From assembly GCA_021791715.1 (NCBI GenBank), contig JAJYWB010000013.1, forward strand, positions 39,465 to 103,464: 64,000 nucleotides of DNA. The letters are read 5' to 3'. Positions 37,493 through 47,063 of this stretch are shown here, piece after piece. The stretch comes from Planctomycetota bacterium. GTDB lineage: Bacteria > Planctomycetota > Planctomycetia > Isosphaerales > Isosphaeraceae. The notes beneath the pieces are model-generated. The model was not told the DNA's origin. It made no database searches and was given only the letters and a program-made list of their open reading frames with translations. Position numbers and translations under genes: made by a program. The number at the start of each line of letters is the position of its first letter. Position 1 is the first letter of the stretch.

Positions 37493-38113
37493 ATGAAAAC
37501 ACTAAGTAACTCGAAACGGGGCGACGCGGTCGTTTCGGATTCGGCCGACGGGGGAAACGCGAGCGAATCGGTTTTGGTCGACGAGCCGACGATCGCCTGG
37601 TGTTTGTTTCATCGATCGGGGACGGCTTACGCGGTTCCGCTTGAGTATGTGGTCGAGGTGGTGACGGTCGAGCGGTTGACGCCGGTACCGGCGGGGCCCT
37701 CGGGAATCAGCGGGGTGATCGCGCATCGGCGTGACGCGGCGCCGGTGCTCGATTTGGCGGACGTCGAGGTTTCGGGGCGCGATCGTGTTGAAGGGATGAA
37801 CAGGGGATCTTCGGCGTTGGTCGAGGACGACGAGGGGGTGACGGTCGTGGTGCTAAAGACGCCGCGCGGGGTGTGGTGTTTGCGGATCGATCGCGTGGGG
37901 ACGACGGTTGTGGTGGATCCCGCGAGCCGGTGGGATCGCGATCGTTCACCGAACGGGGGCGCGATCGCGGCGGGATCGCTCGATCGCGGGGCGAAGGTTC
38001 ACACGGTGGTCGATCCCGAGAAGATTTGGCTCGCGGCGCGCGAGCGGGTGGAGCGATCGTACGATCGTCGCGGAGGCGAAGGATCGTCTCGGATACATAT
38101 TGGTAATTTATGA
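37493..38113 (+). CDS. cheW: CheW-like chemotaxis coupling protein
   Basis: 206 residues. CheW links receptors to the CheA kinase. The fold is visible as [22 protein letters not shown], the loop [27 protein letters not shown], and [23 protein letters not shown]. Compared with standard CheW (~160 residues) it has an acidic N-terminal tail and an insertion. The final [14 protein letters not shown] is an added helix. First recognisable gene of the chemosensory cluster; the MCP starts 40 bp downstream. Confidence 0.88.
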   Translation: MKTLSNSKRGDAVVSDSADGGNASESVLVDEPTIAWCLFHRSGTAYAVPLEYVVEVVTVERLTPVPAGPSGISGVIAHRRDAAPVLDLADVEVSGRDRVEGMNRGSSALVEDDEGVTVVVLKTPRGVWCLRIDRVGTTVVVDPASRWDRDRSPNGGAIAAGSLDRGAKVHTVVDPEKIWLAARERVERSYDRRGGEGSSRIHIGNL

Positions 38114-38153
38114 TATTAACAGAATCGTCGGAATCATACTTGGAGGATGCGTG

Positions 38154-39731
38154 ATGGGTTTGGGACTGAGCGGGCGGGTCTCTTCGAGCAAGTCGGGGAT
38201 AATCGTCGGTCTCGCGGCGGGTTTCGCCGGGGGCGCGGCGACGATCGTCGGATCGCGGTTTTTGGGATCGACGGTGGGCGGATTGATCGGGGTTTGCATC
38301 GCGACGGTTTTGGGCGGGGTCGCGGTCGAATCGAGGTCGCGTCGGTTGCGCGGGAGGGTTTCGGAGGCGCTCGGTCGGCTCGCCTCGGGGACGCGCACGG
38401 ACGCGTTGCGACGCGGCGAAGCCGCGGGCACGGGTTTTCCCGAGCTCGACGAAGGGATTGAAGATTTGGCTTTGAAGCTCAATCGGATGGAGCTCGCCGC
38501 GGCCGAGCTGCGCGAGCTCGAGACGATGATCGCGACGTTGCTTAAGGAGAATTCGTCGGCTTCGATCGGTCGCAACGGATCGGATTCGGCGGATACGATT
38601 CGACGCGGGTTGACCGAGTTGCTCGAGTCTTATCGACGGTCGTCCGAGTTCGTGCTCGAGGGGGCTGACGGGCTCGATTTGGCGATCCATCGGATCGCGT
38701 CGGGGGCTGTGGATCAATCGCAGACGGTCGAGCGAACGACGACGACTGTCGAATCGTTCGCCGAGAAGATCGATCGCATCTCGATGAACGCCGAATCCGC
38801 GGCGGAGGCTTCGGAGCGGACGAGGCGCGAGGCTCTCCGCGGGCTCGAGCAGGTTCACGGGTTGATCGAGGGGATGGATCGGATCCGCGAGCACGTTGAG
38901 GCGAACGGTCGCAAGGTTCGTCGCCTGGGGGAAAGATCGATCGAGATCGGTGCGATTGTGGATATGATCAATGGAATATCAAATCGGACCGATATGTTGG
39001 CGTTGAACGCGACGATCGAATCGGTACGAGCGGGCGAGCACGGTAGGGGTTTCGCGGTGGTGGCCGAGGAGATTCGCAAGCTCGCGGAACGGACGGCGAG
39101 TTCGACGCGCGAGATCGGCGCGCTCGTCGAGGCGATTCAGGCGGACACGAACGAAAGCATCCGCGCGTTCGATCTCGAGCAGGCCGAGGTCGAGCGGGAA
39201 TTGGTGCGAGCCCGCGACGCGGGGACGGCGCTCGAGCGGATCAGCGAGGTCGCGGAACAATCGGCGGGGCTCGTCGACGGGATCTCGCATTCGGCCGGGG
39301 ATCAGGTCGTCGCGACCCGCGATCTGGTGGGGGCGATGCAGACGATCGCCGAGATCACGCATCAATCGATCGACGGCGCGGCGTTTGTTCATAAAAATTT
39401 ACAATCATTAATGGAACGATGCGAACGGTTGCGGAAGTTGGCGAGCGCGAATTCGAACCGGCGGGGTTCGACCGCGGAGCGTCGCGGGATTGAGGAGGAG
39501 GTCGATTCGGGCGAGCGTCGAAAGCGTGATCGACGGAGGGGGGGCGACGCCGAAGCCGAGGATCGCTCGAGGGAGGGATCGGAGCGGACGTCGGTTCCGG
39601 TTTCGGAGCAAGAAACGGCGGGGCGCGACGACGGTCGACGCGACTCGTATCGTTCGGGCGAGGTCGAGGCGCGGAGGGGGCGAGGCGGCGAACGTCGGCC
39701 GGCGCCTGCTTCGGCTCGATTCGACCGATGA
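38154..39731 (+). CDS. Methyl-accepting chemotaxis-type protein without sensor domain
   Basis: 525 residues from the ATG at 38154 (GGAGG upstream). Two N-terminal hydrophobic segments lie within residues 14-60 with almost no loop between them, so there is no periplasmic ligand domain. A long coiled coil follows, with the signalling hairpin tip at [20 protein letters not shown] then [20 protein letters not shown]. The C-terminus is a basic, acidic, disordered tail ([20 protein letters not shown]). No CheR or CheB gene accompanies it. Such receptors report on an internal or membrane state, or act with partners. The open frame upstream of 38154 overlaps cheW and is not coding. Confidence 0.9.
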   Translation: MGLGLSGRVSSSKSGIIVGLAAGFAGGAATIVGSRFLGSTVGGLIGVCIATVLGGVAVESRSRRLRGRVSEALGRLASGTRTDALRRGEAAGTGFPELDEGIEDLALKLNRMELAAAELRELETMIATLLKENSSASIGRNGSDSADTIRRGLTELLESYRRSSEFVLEGADGLDLAIHRIASGAVDQSQTVERTTTTVESFAEKIDRISMNAESAAEASERTRREALRGLEQVHGLIEGMDRIREHVEANGRKVRRLGERSIEIGAIVDMINGISNRTDMLALNATIESVRAGEHGRGFAVVAEEIRKLAERTASSTREIGALVEAIQADTNESIRAFDLEQAEVERELVRARDAGTALERISEVAEQSAGLVDGISHSAGDQVVATRDLVGAMQTIAEITHQSIDGAAFVHKNLQSLMERCERLRKLASANSNRRGSTAERRGIEEEVDSGERRKRDRRRGGDAEAEDRSREGSERTSVPVSEQETAGRDDGRRDSYRSGEVEARRGRGGERRPAPASARFDR

Positions 39732-39806
39732 GTTATCAAGTGAAAATTCATAAGATATTAAAAAACGCAGGCGTGCGGATTTGAACGAAAAAGTGGAGTT
39801 TGTTTT

Positions 39807-42800
39807 ATGAGCGAGTCGACGGCTTCGATCGAATTGGAACGGCTGGCTTCGAGCTTGACGGATCTTAAGGCGCGAACGGGATCGGTCGCTCCCGCGACTC
39901 TCGGAGTTTTGGCTTCGGCGCGGCTCGCGCTCGGCGGTTTGGCGGGATCGACCGAGGAATTAGGCGCCGCGGCGCTTAAGCCCGCGCTCGAACGGCTGGC
40001 GCAATTGACCGAGGTTTGGGAGTGCCTCGCGGTCGAATCTCCCGCGGCGACGAGCGAGATCGCGACTTTTATCGGCGATGCATTTGATCAAATGATCATG
40101 TATCTTCGATCGGGAGCGAACGAGACGATGTCGATCGGAGCGATCGTCGACGAGTCGACGATCCGCTGGGGCGATTATCTCGAACTCATCGCGCCGGTCG
40201 AGCGCGATTCGTTTAAACAATCGGTATCAAAAGAAACTTGTAATCCGAGAAATTCATATAAAGAGATCGATGAATTCACCGAACTCGATCGAGGAGCGAT
40301 CGACGATCCCGGGCGTGAGGAGGATCGGGCTTATCGAGGCGAGCCCGAAGACCCGACGATCGAGCCCGCGGTCGATTTCGCGTCGTTGTTGCGGATGTTG
40401 GGGGGGAAAACCGAGACGGCCGGGTCTGAGGACGTCGAGAAAGCTCCGACGAAGATCGCTTCAAAAATGGCGAATCCCCCTTCGAAGCCCGAGGCGCGTT
40501 CCTTGAAGGAGATGGAGCGGTTGATCGCCGAGGGGGGCGATTCGGATCCCCGGGCGAGGGCGGATTCGGCCGATTCGAACGACGACGACGCTCCGGCGAT
40601 CGACGTATCCTCGCTTTTGCAAATGCTGACCGGTAATAAATCGGCGAAGAAACCCGCGAATACGGCGCCTTCGGTTCCACCTAAAGATATCGAGGCGCGT
40701 CGGGATGATACCGGAGTTCGTTCCGAATCTCAAAAATCTTCTTCCGCAACCCCTCCCGCTTCCGCTTCCGCTTCCTCTTCCGCCGCCTCATCATCATCTT
40801 CCTCCGCATCATCAACGGCCTCCGCATCTTCTTCCGCTTCCGCCGGAACGACATCGGATTCGCTAAAAAACACGGCGCTGCGGGTTCCAAATTCGCCCGG
40901 GGATCATGATCGGGTCAAAGAATCAAGCGATAACGAATATATAAGAAAAAATATATCTGCAATCGATCATTCATGTGGCGAATCGCGGGATCGATCGGCC
41001 GAGAAGAAACAAGCTTCGAATCGAACGATCGCCGAGCCTTCGCGACCGATTCCGATGGCGGTCGAATTCGCCGAAATTCGCGAGGCGTTTCTTGCGGATT
41101 CGGCGGATATTCTCGACCGAGTCGAGCCCCTCTTGGCGGGGCTCGGCGCGCCCGATTCGAGCGAATTCGCCGAGAATATCGCCGAGTTCAAGCGCTGTTT
41201 GCACACGCTTAAGGGAGCGGCGGGGAGTGTCGGGCTTGTCGAGCTCGGCGATCTCGTCCACGAGGTTGAGGATCGTCTCGACGGCGAGACGATTCCTCGC
41301 GAAGCTCGTCCCGCGGTCGTCGAATTGCTGCGGGGAGTCGTCGAATATTTCGAGGAGACGCTCCGCGATCTCAAACGCGGCGAGATCCCCCGACCTCCCG
41401 CCGAATCGCTAAAAACCGCGGTTTATGCGCCGATTTCAAAAATTTATACAAACACTAATAAAAAACAAAATGCTTCGTCCGTTCCGGCGATCGACGCTGG
41501 TTCGGGCTTGATGAACGAACCGGCCGAAAGCTCGGCGCGTTCGAGCTGGTTTAAACCGGCTGAGCGCGAAGGTCGCGTCGTCGGGGCCGAAAACGGTTCG
41601 AAAAACGGCGCGCACGATATCAAAGATCAAGTTGATCCAAAGAAAAGCGAATTTGAATCGATCGGTTTCGCCGGCGCCGGGATGTCGGTCGGCGCCGCGG
41701 CGGGGGGAAGTTCGCACGCCGAGGTTTCCTCGACGTCATCTCTCGGTGGGGAGCTGTCGACGGATGGCGGCGAAGCGGTTCGAAAAACGGGGTTCGCCGC
41801 GGTTCGCGAGGCGTCGGTTCGGCCGACCGCGGGGGAATCGGAGGGTTTGATCCGGGTTTCGGGAGAGCGTATTGATGAATTGATGGATTTGGCGTCGGAA
41901 TTATTATCGCGTCGGGGCGCGTGGATGGGGCGAGTGGAGACGTTGAAGTCGTTCGCGGCGTCCGCGGTTCAGTGTCGTTATCGGTTGACCGCGGACGTCG
42001 AGAGGCTGCGTGATTTGACGTCCGACGGACGGGGACGGCGGAGCTTCGGCGACGATCAAGATCGGTTGGGCGGGACGAGGCGCGGCGGAGGCGAATACGG
42101 CGATCTGATCAGGAGGCTTGCGGAGCAAACCGAGGATCTCGCGGTTTTGGCGGGTTCGGCGCGGTCGGCCGCGGAATCGCTCGCCGACGACGGCGACGCG
42201 CTGGCTCGGTTATCGCTTCAGCTTTGGAACGCGATCCAGGCGATCCGGCTCGTTCCGGCGCGGTCGTTGTTTCAGCGGTTGGCGCGGGTTGCGATCGAGG
42301 CGGCGCGGGTCGAGGGGAGGACGATCGAGATCGCGACATTGGGAGACGATCTTGGAGTCGATCGGTCCTTGCAAGATAAGGCATATGAGCCTTTGTTGCA
42401 TTTAACTCGCAACGCGGTGGGTCACGGGATCGAGAGCGCCTCGGAGCGATTGAAGGCGGGCAAGCCGGCGGCGGGTAAGGTGACGTTCGAGGTGAGGAAC
42501 GAGTCGAACACGGTGGTGTTCAAGATCCACGACGACGGTCGCGGGCTCGATTACGCGGCGATCGAGGCGAAGGCTCGTCGGCTCGGTTTGTTGAAGGAGG
42601 GAGCGGCTTCGATCGAGCGATTGAATCAGGTGATATTTGAATCGGGTTTTTCCACGCGTGAGCAATCGAATGCGATTTCGGGTCGCGGGGTGGGAATGGA
42701 CGTGGTGGCGAAGGAGGCGGCTCGACTGAACGGGACGATCTCGTTGGCTTCGATTCCCGGGAAGGGAACGACGTTTACGATACGGCTGCCGGCGCGGATC

Positions 42801-43694
42801 GCGCTCGAGCAGGCGATGTTGGCGCGAGTCGGCGAGGTTTTGATCGCGCTTCCGCTCGAGTCGATCGAGCTGATCGATTCGTTGGACGCATTCAAGGTGG
42901 AATTTCAAGGAGTTTTGGGGCGTGGAATGATCGGCGGCGAGATGACGACGATTTTGGATGCGAGGGGCGCTTTGCCGCCGGCGGCGCGTTCGTCTCGATC
43001 GTGTCCTAGGATTCTTTTGGTACGCGGCGAAGGCGATCGGATCGCGGTTCTTGTGGACGCGATCGAGGGGCCTCGGGAGCTGGTGGTGAAGCCGTTATCG
43101 GCGTTGCTCGCGGGGCATCCGGCGATTGTAGGGACGAGTTTCTCGGCCTCTGGAGAGATCGTGTACCTGCTCGATCCGTTCGGGCTCGCGCGGGTGAGCG
43201 GTGGAACGGACGGTCCCGGCTTTGATCGGACTGGAGTCGGGCCCGCGGACGAGAAGAAGCGTGGTTCGAAGGCGAACTCGGTTCTGGTCGTCGACGATTC
43301 GTTGAGCGTCCGCCGCGTCGCGGCGCGAAGGCTTCGCGAACTCGGATTTCAAGTCGACGAGGTGTCGGACGGGCTTGAGGCCGTGAAGACGCTTCGTGAG
43401 AATCAGTATAAATTGATATTAACGGATCTGGAGATGCCGCGAATGGACGGTTTCGCGTTGCTCGGCGAGCTCGAGCGGGTCGGCGTTTCGTCGTCGACCC
43501 CCGTGGTGGTCGCGAGCACGCGTTCGGATCAGGCGACGCGGGATCGCGTTTTGGCGAGGGGCGCCGCGGCGTTCGTCGCCAAGCCGATCGACGCGCGAGC
43601 CTGGGAAAACGTCCTCATTCCGCTTCTCGGAACGCCCGTCGACGAACGGTCGACGTCGAACCTCGACGGCGGTCGGATTTCGGAGCCCAACTGA
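39807..43694 (+). CDS. cheA: Hybrid CheA histidine kinase with C-terminal receiver
   Basis: 1295 residues. The first ~410 are unusual: a helical domain (about 1-140), then a disordered region holding two copies of a motif, VDFASLLRMLGGK (from 189) and IDVSSLLQMLTGNK (from 265), then a Ser/Ala run (about 310-350). The Hpt domain has His466 in HTLKGAAGSVG. After another linker come the dimerisation part, the HATPase with LLHLTRNAVGHGIES, HDDGRGLDY and GRGVGMDVVAKEA, and a CheW-like domain. The receiver has DDSLSVRR and phospho-acceptor Asp1207 in LILTDLEMPRMDG with KPID. Its TGA overlaps the next ATG. Layout resembles CheA/PilL-type kinases of non-flagellar systems. Confidence 0.93.
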   Translation: MSESTASIELERLASSLTDLKARTGSVAPATLGVLASARLALGGLAGSTEELGAAALKPALERLAQLTEVWECLAVESPAATSEIATFIGDAFDQMIMYLRSGANETMSIGAIVDESTIRWGDYLELIAPVERDSFKQSVSKETCNPRNSYKEIDEFTELDRGAIDDPGREEDRAYRGEPEDPTIEPAVDFASLLRMLGGKTETAGSEDVEKAPTKIASKMANPPSKPEARSLKEMERLIAEGGDSDPRARADSADSNDDDAPAIDVSSLLQMLTGNKSAKKPANTAPSVPPKDIEARRDDTGVRSESQKSSSATPPASASASSSAASSSSSSASSTASASSSASAGTTSDSLKNTALRVPNSPGDHDRVKESSDNEYIRKNISAIDHSCGESRDRSAEKKQASNRTIAEPSRPIPMAVEFAEIREAFLADSADILDRVEPLLAGLGAPDSSEFAENIAEFKRCLHTLKGAAGSVGLVELGDLVHEVEDRLDGETIPREARPAVVELLRGVVEYFEETLRDLKRGEIPRPPAESLKTAVYAPISKIYTNTNKKQNASSVPAIDAGSGLMNEPAESSARSSWFKPAEREGRVVGAENGSKNGAHDIKDQVDPKKSEFESIGFAGAGMSVGAAAGGSSHAEVSSTSSLGGELSTDGGEAVRKTGFAAVREASVRPTAGESEGLIRVSGERIDELMDLASELLSRRGAWMGRVETLKSFAASAVQCRYRLTADVERLRDLTSDGRGRRSFGDDQDRLGGTRRGGGEYGDLIRRLAEQTEDLAVLAGSARSAAESLADDGDALARLSLQLWNAIQAIRLVPARSLFQRLARVAIEAARVEGRTIEIATLGDDLGVDRSLQDKAYEPLLHLTRNAVGHGIESASERLKAGKPAAGKVTFEVRNESNTVVFKIHDDGRGLDYAAIEAKARRLGLLKEGAASIERLNQVIFESGFSTREQSNAISGRGVGMDVVAKEAARLNGTISLASIPGKGTTFTIRLPARIALEQAMLARVGEVLIALPLESIELIDSLDAFKVEFQGVLGRGMIGGEMTTILDARGALPPAARSSRSCPRILLVRGEGDRIAVLVDAIEGPRELVVKPLSALLAGHPAIVGTSFSASGEIVYLLDPFGLARVSGGTDGPGFDRTGVGPADEKKRGSKANSVLVVDDSLSVRRVAARRLRELGFQVDEVSDGLEAVKTLRENQYKLILTDLEMPRMDGFALLGELERVGVSSSTPVVVASTRSDQATRDRVLARGAAAFVAKPIDARAWENVLIPLLGTPVDERSTSNLDGGRISEPN
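40738..40852. repeat. TTCCGC/TCATCA low-complexity run coding Ser/Ala in CheA
   Basis: Repeated CTTCCGC and CATCATC words encode a Ser/Ala/Thr tract of about 40 residues in the CheA linker. Composition differs from the rest of the gene; such tracts vary in length between strains. Confidence 0.8.
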
Positions 43695-45235
43695 TGGAAA
43701 AAGCGCGTATTTTGGTGATCGACGATAGTCAAACAATTCGCAAGATGGTCGAATGTCACCTTTCGCAAGCGGGTTATCAGGTGACGCTCGCCGCCGACGC
43801 CGATCGGGGCGTCGAACTGGCTCGATCGATCGTTCCCGATCTGATCCTGCTTGATCATCAGCTTCCGGGAACGACGGGGGACGACGTATGCCGACGTTTA
43901 CTTGAGTGTGAAACGACGGCGCGGATTCCCGTCGTGATCAGCTCGGCGATGCGCAATCGCGCTTTTGTTCAATATTCCGAATTTCCCAACGTCGTCGATC
44001 AGATCCCCAAACCGTTCACGACCGAGCTGCTGAAAAGCGGCGTTTCGAACGCGCTCGAAACGGGCGCGGTCGTGGTACAGGCGCAACGAACGGGTTGCGC
44101 GATGCCCGAATCGGTCGACGAGGTGAAAGACTCGGCGCTCGAGGGTTCGACAAAACTTTTTGGCTTGCGCGAGATTCTCGATTTTCTCAACAACGGCGGT
44201 CACGACGGCGTTTTGACGTTGGAGATCGACAACGAGCGGATCCGTTTCGCGGTCGCCGCGGGAAGAATTCAGGCGGTTTTCTCGCCGACGATCACCGCCG
44301 AGAAACTCGAACGCTTTCTCCCCGCGAGCATGGCCGATCTGGCGCCGTTGCTCGCGGTGACGATCGGGGAAGAACAGAATGCTCATATGTCTGGTTTGAT
44401 CAAGTTATTGGAAAGAAGTTTATCCGACCCGCGTCGGTTGCGAACGTTGTTGCGGTATCAGGCGGCGGTGCTGACTTACCGAGCGACGACGGCGCCTCCC
44501 GGCAAGTTTCAATTCGAGCCCGGCGGATCGATTCCGCCGATGTTCCAGGCTTTTCCGCTTCAGATCAGCCTGCCCGCGCTCGCGGTCGAAGGCGCGCGGC
44601 GGTGCGAGCCCGCGGTCGACGACGCCGAATCGCTCGCCACCCGCGTTTACGCGCGGGCGACGCCGCGGGGCGGAAACCTCGACCGCGTCGGCCTAACGGC
44701 TGCTGAAATGAAAATTTATACATTAATCGACGGAACTCAGAATCTCGCGTCGATCGCCTCGGCGGTCGGGCTCGAGCCCGCCGAGACCGTCGCGATCGTT
44801 CGCGGGCTTGAGCTCGCGGGGCTCGCCGAACGCCGCTCGGTTCAATCGGGGGCTTCGATCCTCGTCGTCGAGGACGATCCCGAAACCGTCCGCGCCGTGC
44901 AACGCGCTCTCGGTCCCGAAGGCGCGGGTTATCAGCTCAAACTCATTCGCGATCGAGTGGGAGCGCAACTTTTGCTGCGAAGAAACGCGTTCGATCTCGT
45001 GTTGATGGCGTTCGATCAGCCCGAGCAAGAAGCGTTTTATCGAGCCGTCAAGGAGCAAGTTCCCGCCAAAACGCGATTCATCGGCGTCCTCGGAATTCAG
45101 GACGAATCCGAACTCGTTCGGCTCGACGCGATCGGCCTCGACGGAGTGCTGCATCGACCCCTCTCCGAAACCGATCTGCTCGCGACGGTTGAACACTTGC
45201 TTAAAGAATCAAACGCTATGGTCGGAGCGGCGTAA
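43694..45235 (+). CDS. Response regulator REC-PATAN(DUF4388)-REC
   Basis: 513 residues; the ATG overlaps the cheA stop (CTGATGG). Receiver 1 (1-125) is complete: DD at 10-11, Asp54 in LILLDHQLPG, and KPF. The middle domain (about 148-380), starting KLFGLREILDFLNNGGHDG and IDNERIRFAVAAGRI, matches the PATAN/DUF4388 type found in regulators of motility and polarity, and ends with a helical part (LTAAEMKIYTLIDGTQN). Receiver 2 (about 386-505) keeps VVEDDPE, but the phospho-acceptor position in VLMAFDQPEQ appears to be Ala, so it is likely a non-phosphorylated docking module. It is the likely output of CheA. Confidence 0.85.
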   Translation: MEKARILVIDDSQTIRKMVECHLSQAGYQVTLAADADRGVELARSIVPDLILLDHQLPGTTGDDVCRRLLECETTARIPVVISSAMRNRAFVQYSEFPNVVDQIPKPFTTELLKSGVSNALETGAVVVQAQRTGCAMPESVDEVKDSALEGSTKLFGLREILDFLNNGGHDGVLTLEIDNERIRFAVAAGRIQAVFSPTITAEKLERFLPASMADLAPLLAVTIGEEQNAHMSGLIKLLERSLSDPRRLRTLLRYQAAVLTYRATTAPPGKFQFEPGGSIPPMFQAFPLQISLPALAVEGARRCEPAVDDAESLATRVYARATPRGGNLDRVGLTAAEMKIYTLIDGTQNLASIASAVGLEPAETVAIVRGLELAGLAERRSVQSGASILVVEDDPETVRAVQRALGPEGAGYQLKLIRDRVGAQLLLRRNAFDLVLMAFDQPEQEAFYRAVKEQVPAKTRFIGVLGIQDESELVRLDAIGLDGVLHRPLSETDLLATVEHLLKESNAMVGAA

Positions 45236-45268
45236 CCGGCGAATTATCGGCTAGGTTTAATATTTTGA

Positions 45269-46315
45269 ATGAAGGGGCGCGACGTGGCTCGACACTGGGG
45301 GACGGCGGACGCCGACGCGGCGTCGGAAACGGGATATGAAGATACGATCTCTTTGTTGCAGCAAGAGATCGAACGGCTCGAGAACGAACTCGCCGTGCTG
45401 CGCGACGAAGCCGCGACCCGCGGCGAGCTTGACGCGACGATCCCGCTCCGCCGCGACCGCGACGAGATCGAGCCCGCCGACGATCCCAAACTCGAAGAAC
45501 TTCGCGGCGAACTCGCCGAGCGCGACGCGATGGTCGTCTTTTTGCTCGATCAGGTTCGACTGATGGAGGAGGCCGAGGTCGCGCAGCGAGCCGAGTGGGA
45601 GCAGCTTAATCGATGGGTCGCCGAGGTCGAGAAACGCGTGGAAAGCCGCGATCGCGACGACGGTACGATCGAGGCCGAACTCGAATCGGCTCGTCTCGAA
45701 GCCGACGCGGCGCGGCGCGAGTCCGAGGCGGCTCGACGCGCGTGGGAGGCTCGCAAACGCGCGCTCGAAGACGAGGTGGAAAGGCTTCGATCGCATCTCG
45801 CCGAACTCGCCTCCGACGCGACCGGCTCGGCGCGCGCCTCCGAAGCGCTCGACGGCGAAATCGACAAACTGCGGACGGAACTCGCCGCCGCGATCGACCG
45901 TGCCGCGAACGCCGAAACGCTCCTCGAAGAACTCGACCGCGTGCGCGCGAACCTTGATGAAACGCGTCAATCGCTCGCCGCGGCGCACGACGAGATCGAC
46001 CGCGTACGCATCGAGCATCAAGCCGAAGTCGCGTCGATTCGCGCGGCGCGCGCGATCGACGCCCTCGCGGCGAAACCCGTTGAAATCAACGGTTCAAACG
46101 CCGATAGCGACGAGGGATCCGAGCGTTTATTGAACGATCCGAACGGCGAACGCGATCGAGCTCTCGCGCATAACATGACGTCCGTCGATGAACGAATTCG
46201 AGCCTTCCGTCAACACCTTCGCGAGGTCCACGATCAAGAGACGGTCGAACGCAAAAATCGAGGGCTCTCGGCGCGTCTTTCTCGATTGTGGAGCCGGTCG
46301 GGCCCGCGCGGTTGA
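45269..46315 (+). CDS. Long coiled-coil protein of the chemosensory cluster
   Basis: 348 residues with almost continuous heptads from about residue 25 to 265 (Glu, Arg, Leu, Ala rich: LLQQEIERLENELAVLRDEA, then VERLRSHLAELASDA). A short C-terminal region (MTSVDERIRAFRQHLREVHD, then a basic end RLSRLWSRSGPRG) follows. No enzyme domain. It begins 33 bp after the regulator gene on the same strand, so it likely serves this pathway as a scaffold or cytoskeleton-like partner. The dense shadows in other frames reflect GC-rich coiled-coil codons. Confidence 0.75.
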   Translation: MKGRDVARHWGTADADAASETGYEDTISLLQQEIERLENELAVLRDEAATRGELDATIPLRRDRDEIEPADDPKLEELRGELAERDAMVVFLLDQVRLMEEAEVAQRAEWEQLNRWVAEVEKRVESRDRDDGTIEAELESARLEADAARRESEAARRAWEARKRALEDEVERLRSHLAELASDATGSARASEALDGEIDKLRTELAAAIDRAANAETLLEELDRVRANLDETRQSLAAAHDEIDRVRIEHQAEVASIRAARAIDALAAKPVEINGSNADSDEGSERLLNDPNGERDRALAHNMTSVDERIRAFRQHLREVHDQETVERKNRGLSARLSRLWSRSGPRG

Positions 46316-46387
46316 ATTGGAATCAAGCTAGATAATGATAATATTGGTATTCATGGATAATTGATTCATCAAGCAAGGACACGCCGG

Positions 46388-46921
46388 ATGACGACCGATT
46401 CCCCCCGAGGCGAAATAGCGACGCGTGTTGAAGCGTCGAAGCGCGGATCGATGGACTCGATACCCGAGGATCTGGAGACGTTGCGTCTGGAAATCGATCG
46501 CAGGCTCGCGATTATCGAGGAATTGGCGCTCAAACGAAAAGAATCGGCCGAGAAAACGCGCGAGCTTGAACGCAAGCTCGCCGAGGTCGAGCGTTCGCGT
46601 CGATCTCGTGAAGAACAAATTAAGCGTTGGGAGGCCGAACGGCGGGCGATCCTCGACGAACTCGAACACGACCGGACCCTGTTGGCCGAGGCGTGGAATC
46701 GCCTTGAACAAGAGGAGACGCGTCGCTCGACGCGTACCGATCGATCCGATCGTCGCGACGTCCACAGGGTCGAGCGGAACGATTCGAACGCTCCCAAAGT
46801 CGCGGTTCACGCCGCGGCGCCCCCTCCGGCGGCCGCCGAGGAGGATCATGTGGCGCAATCGATTCTGCGCCAATTTCGGTCGCTCCAACGCGACGTGCGA
46901 AGGAACGCGGGAGAAGCGTGA
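46388..46921 (+). CDS. Second, shorter coiled-coil protein
   Basis: 177 residues from the ATG at 46388 (AAGGA eight bases upstream). A coiled coil covers about residues 20-115 (LEIDRRLAIIEELALKRKES, then ELERKLAEVERSRRSREEQI), followed by an Ala/Pro linker and a C-terminal helix DHVAQSILRQFRSLQRDVRR. It follows the first coiled-coil gene by 72 bp on the same strand. The pair suggests hetero-coiled-coil assembly. No family recognised. Confidence 0.7.
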   Translation: MTTDSPRGEIATRVEASKRGSMDSIPEDLETLRLEIDRRLAIIEELALKRKESAEKTRELERKLAEVERSRRSREEQIKRWEAERRAILDELEHDRTLLAEAWNRLEQEETRRSTRTDRSDRRDVHRVERNDSNAPKVAVHAAAPPPAAAEEDHVAQSILRQFRSLQRDVRRNAGEA

Positions 46922-47063
46922 TTTGCGAGCAAAGCGGTTGAGCCGGCGGCGCGGCGGCGAATTCTTCGGCGTAAACGAATTATTAAATCGATATAACGTC
47001 GATTCTTAATTATTACATGATTTTATTAAGTAATAAATATAATGGATTTTTACATAAGATTTT

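Noticed and set aside
37707..38894. Long minus-strand frame opposite cheW and the MCP gene
   Set aside because: Arg/Pro-rich shadow caused by GC-rich codons; the plus-strand genes have clear domains.
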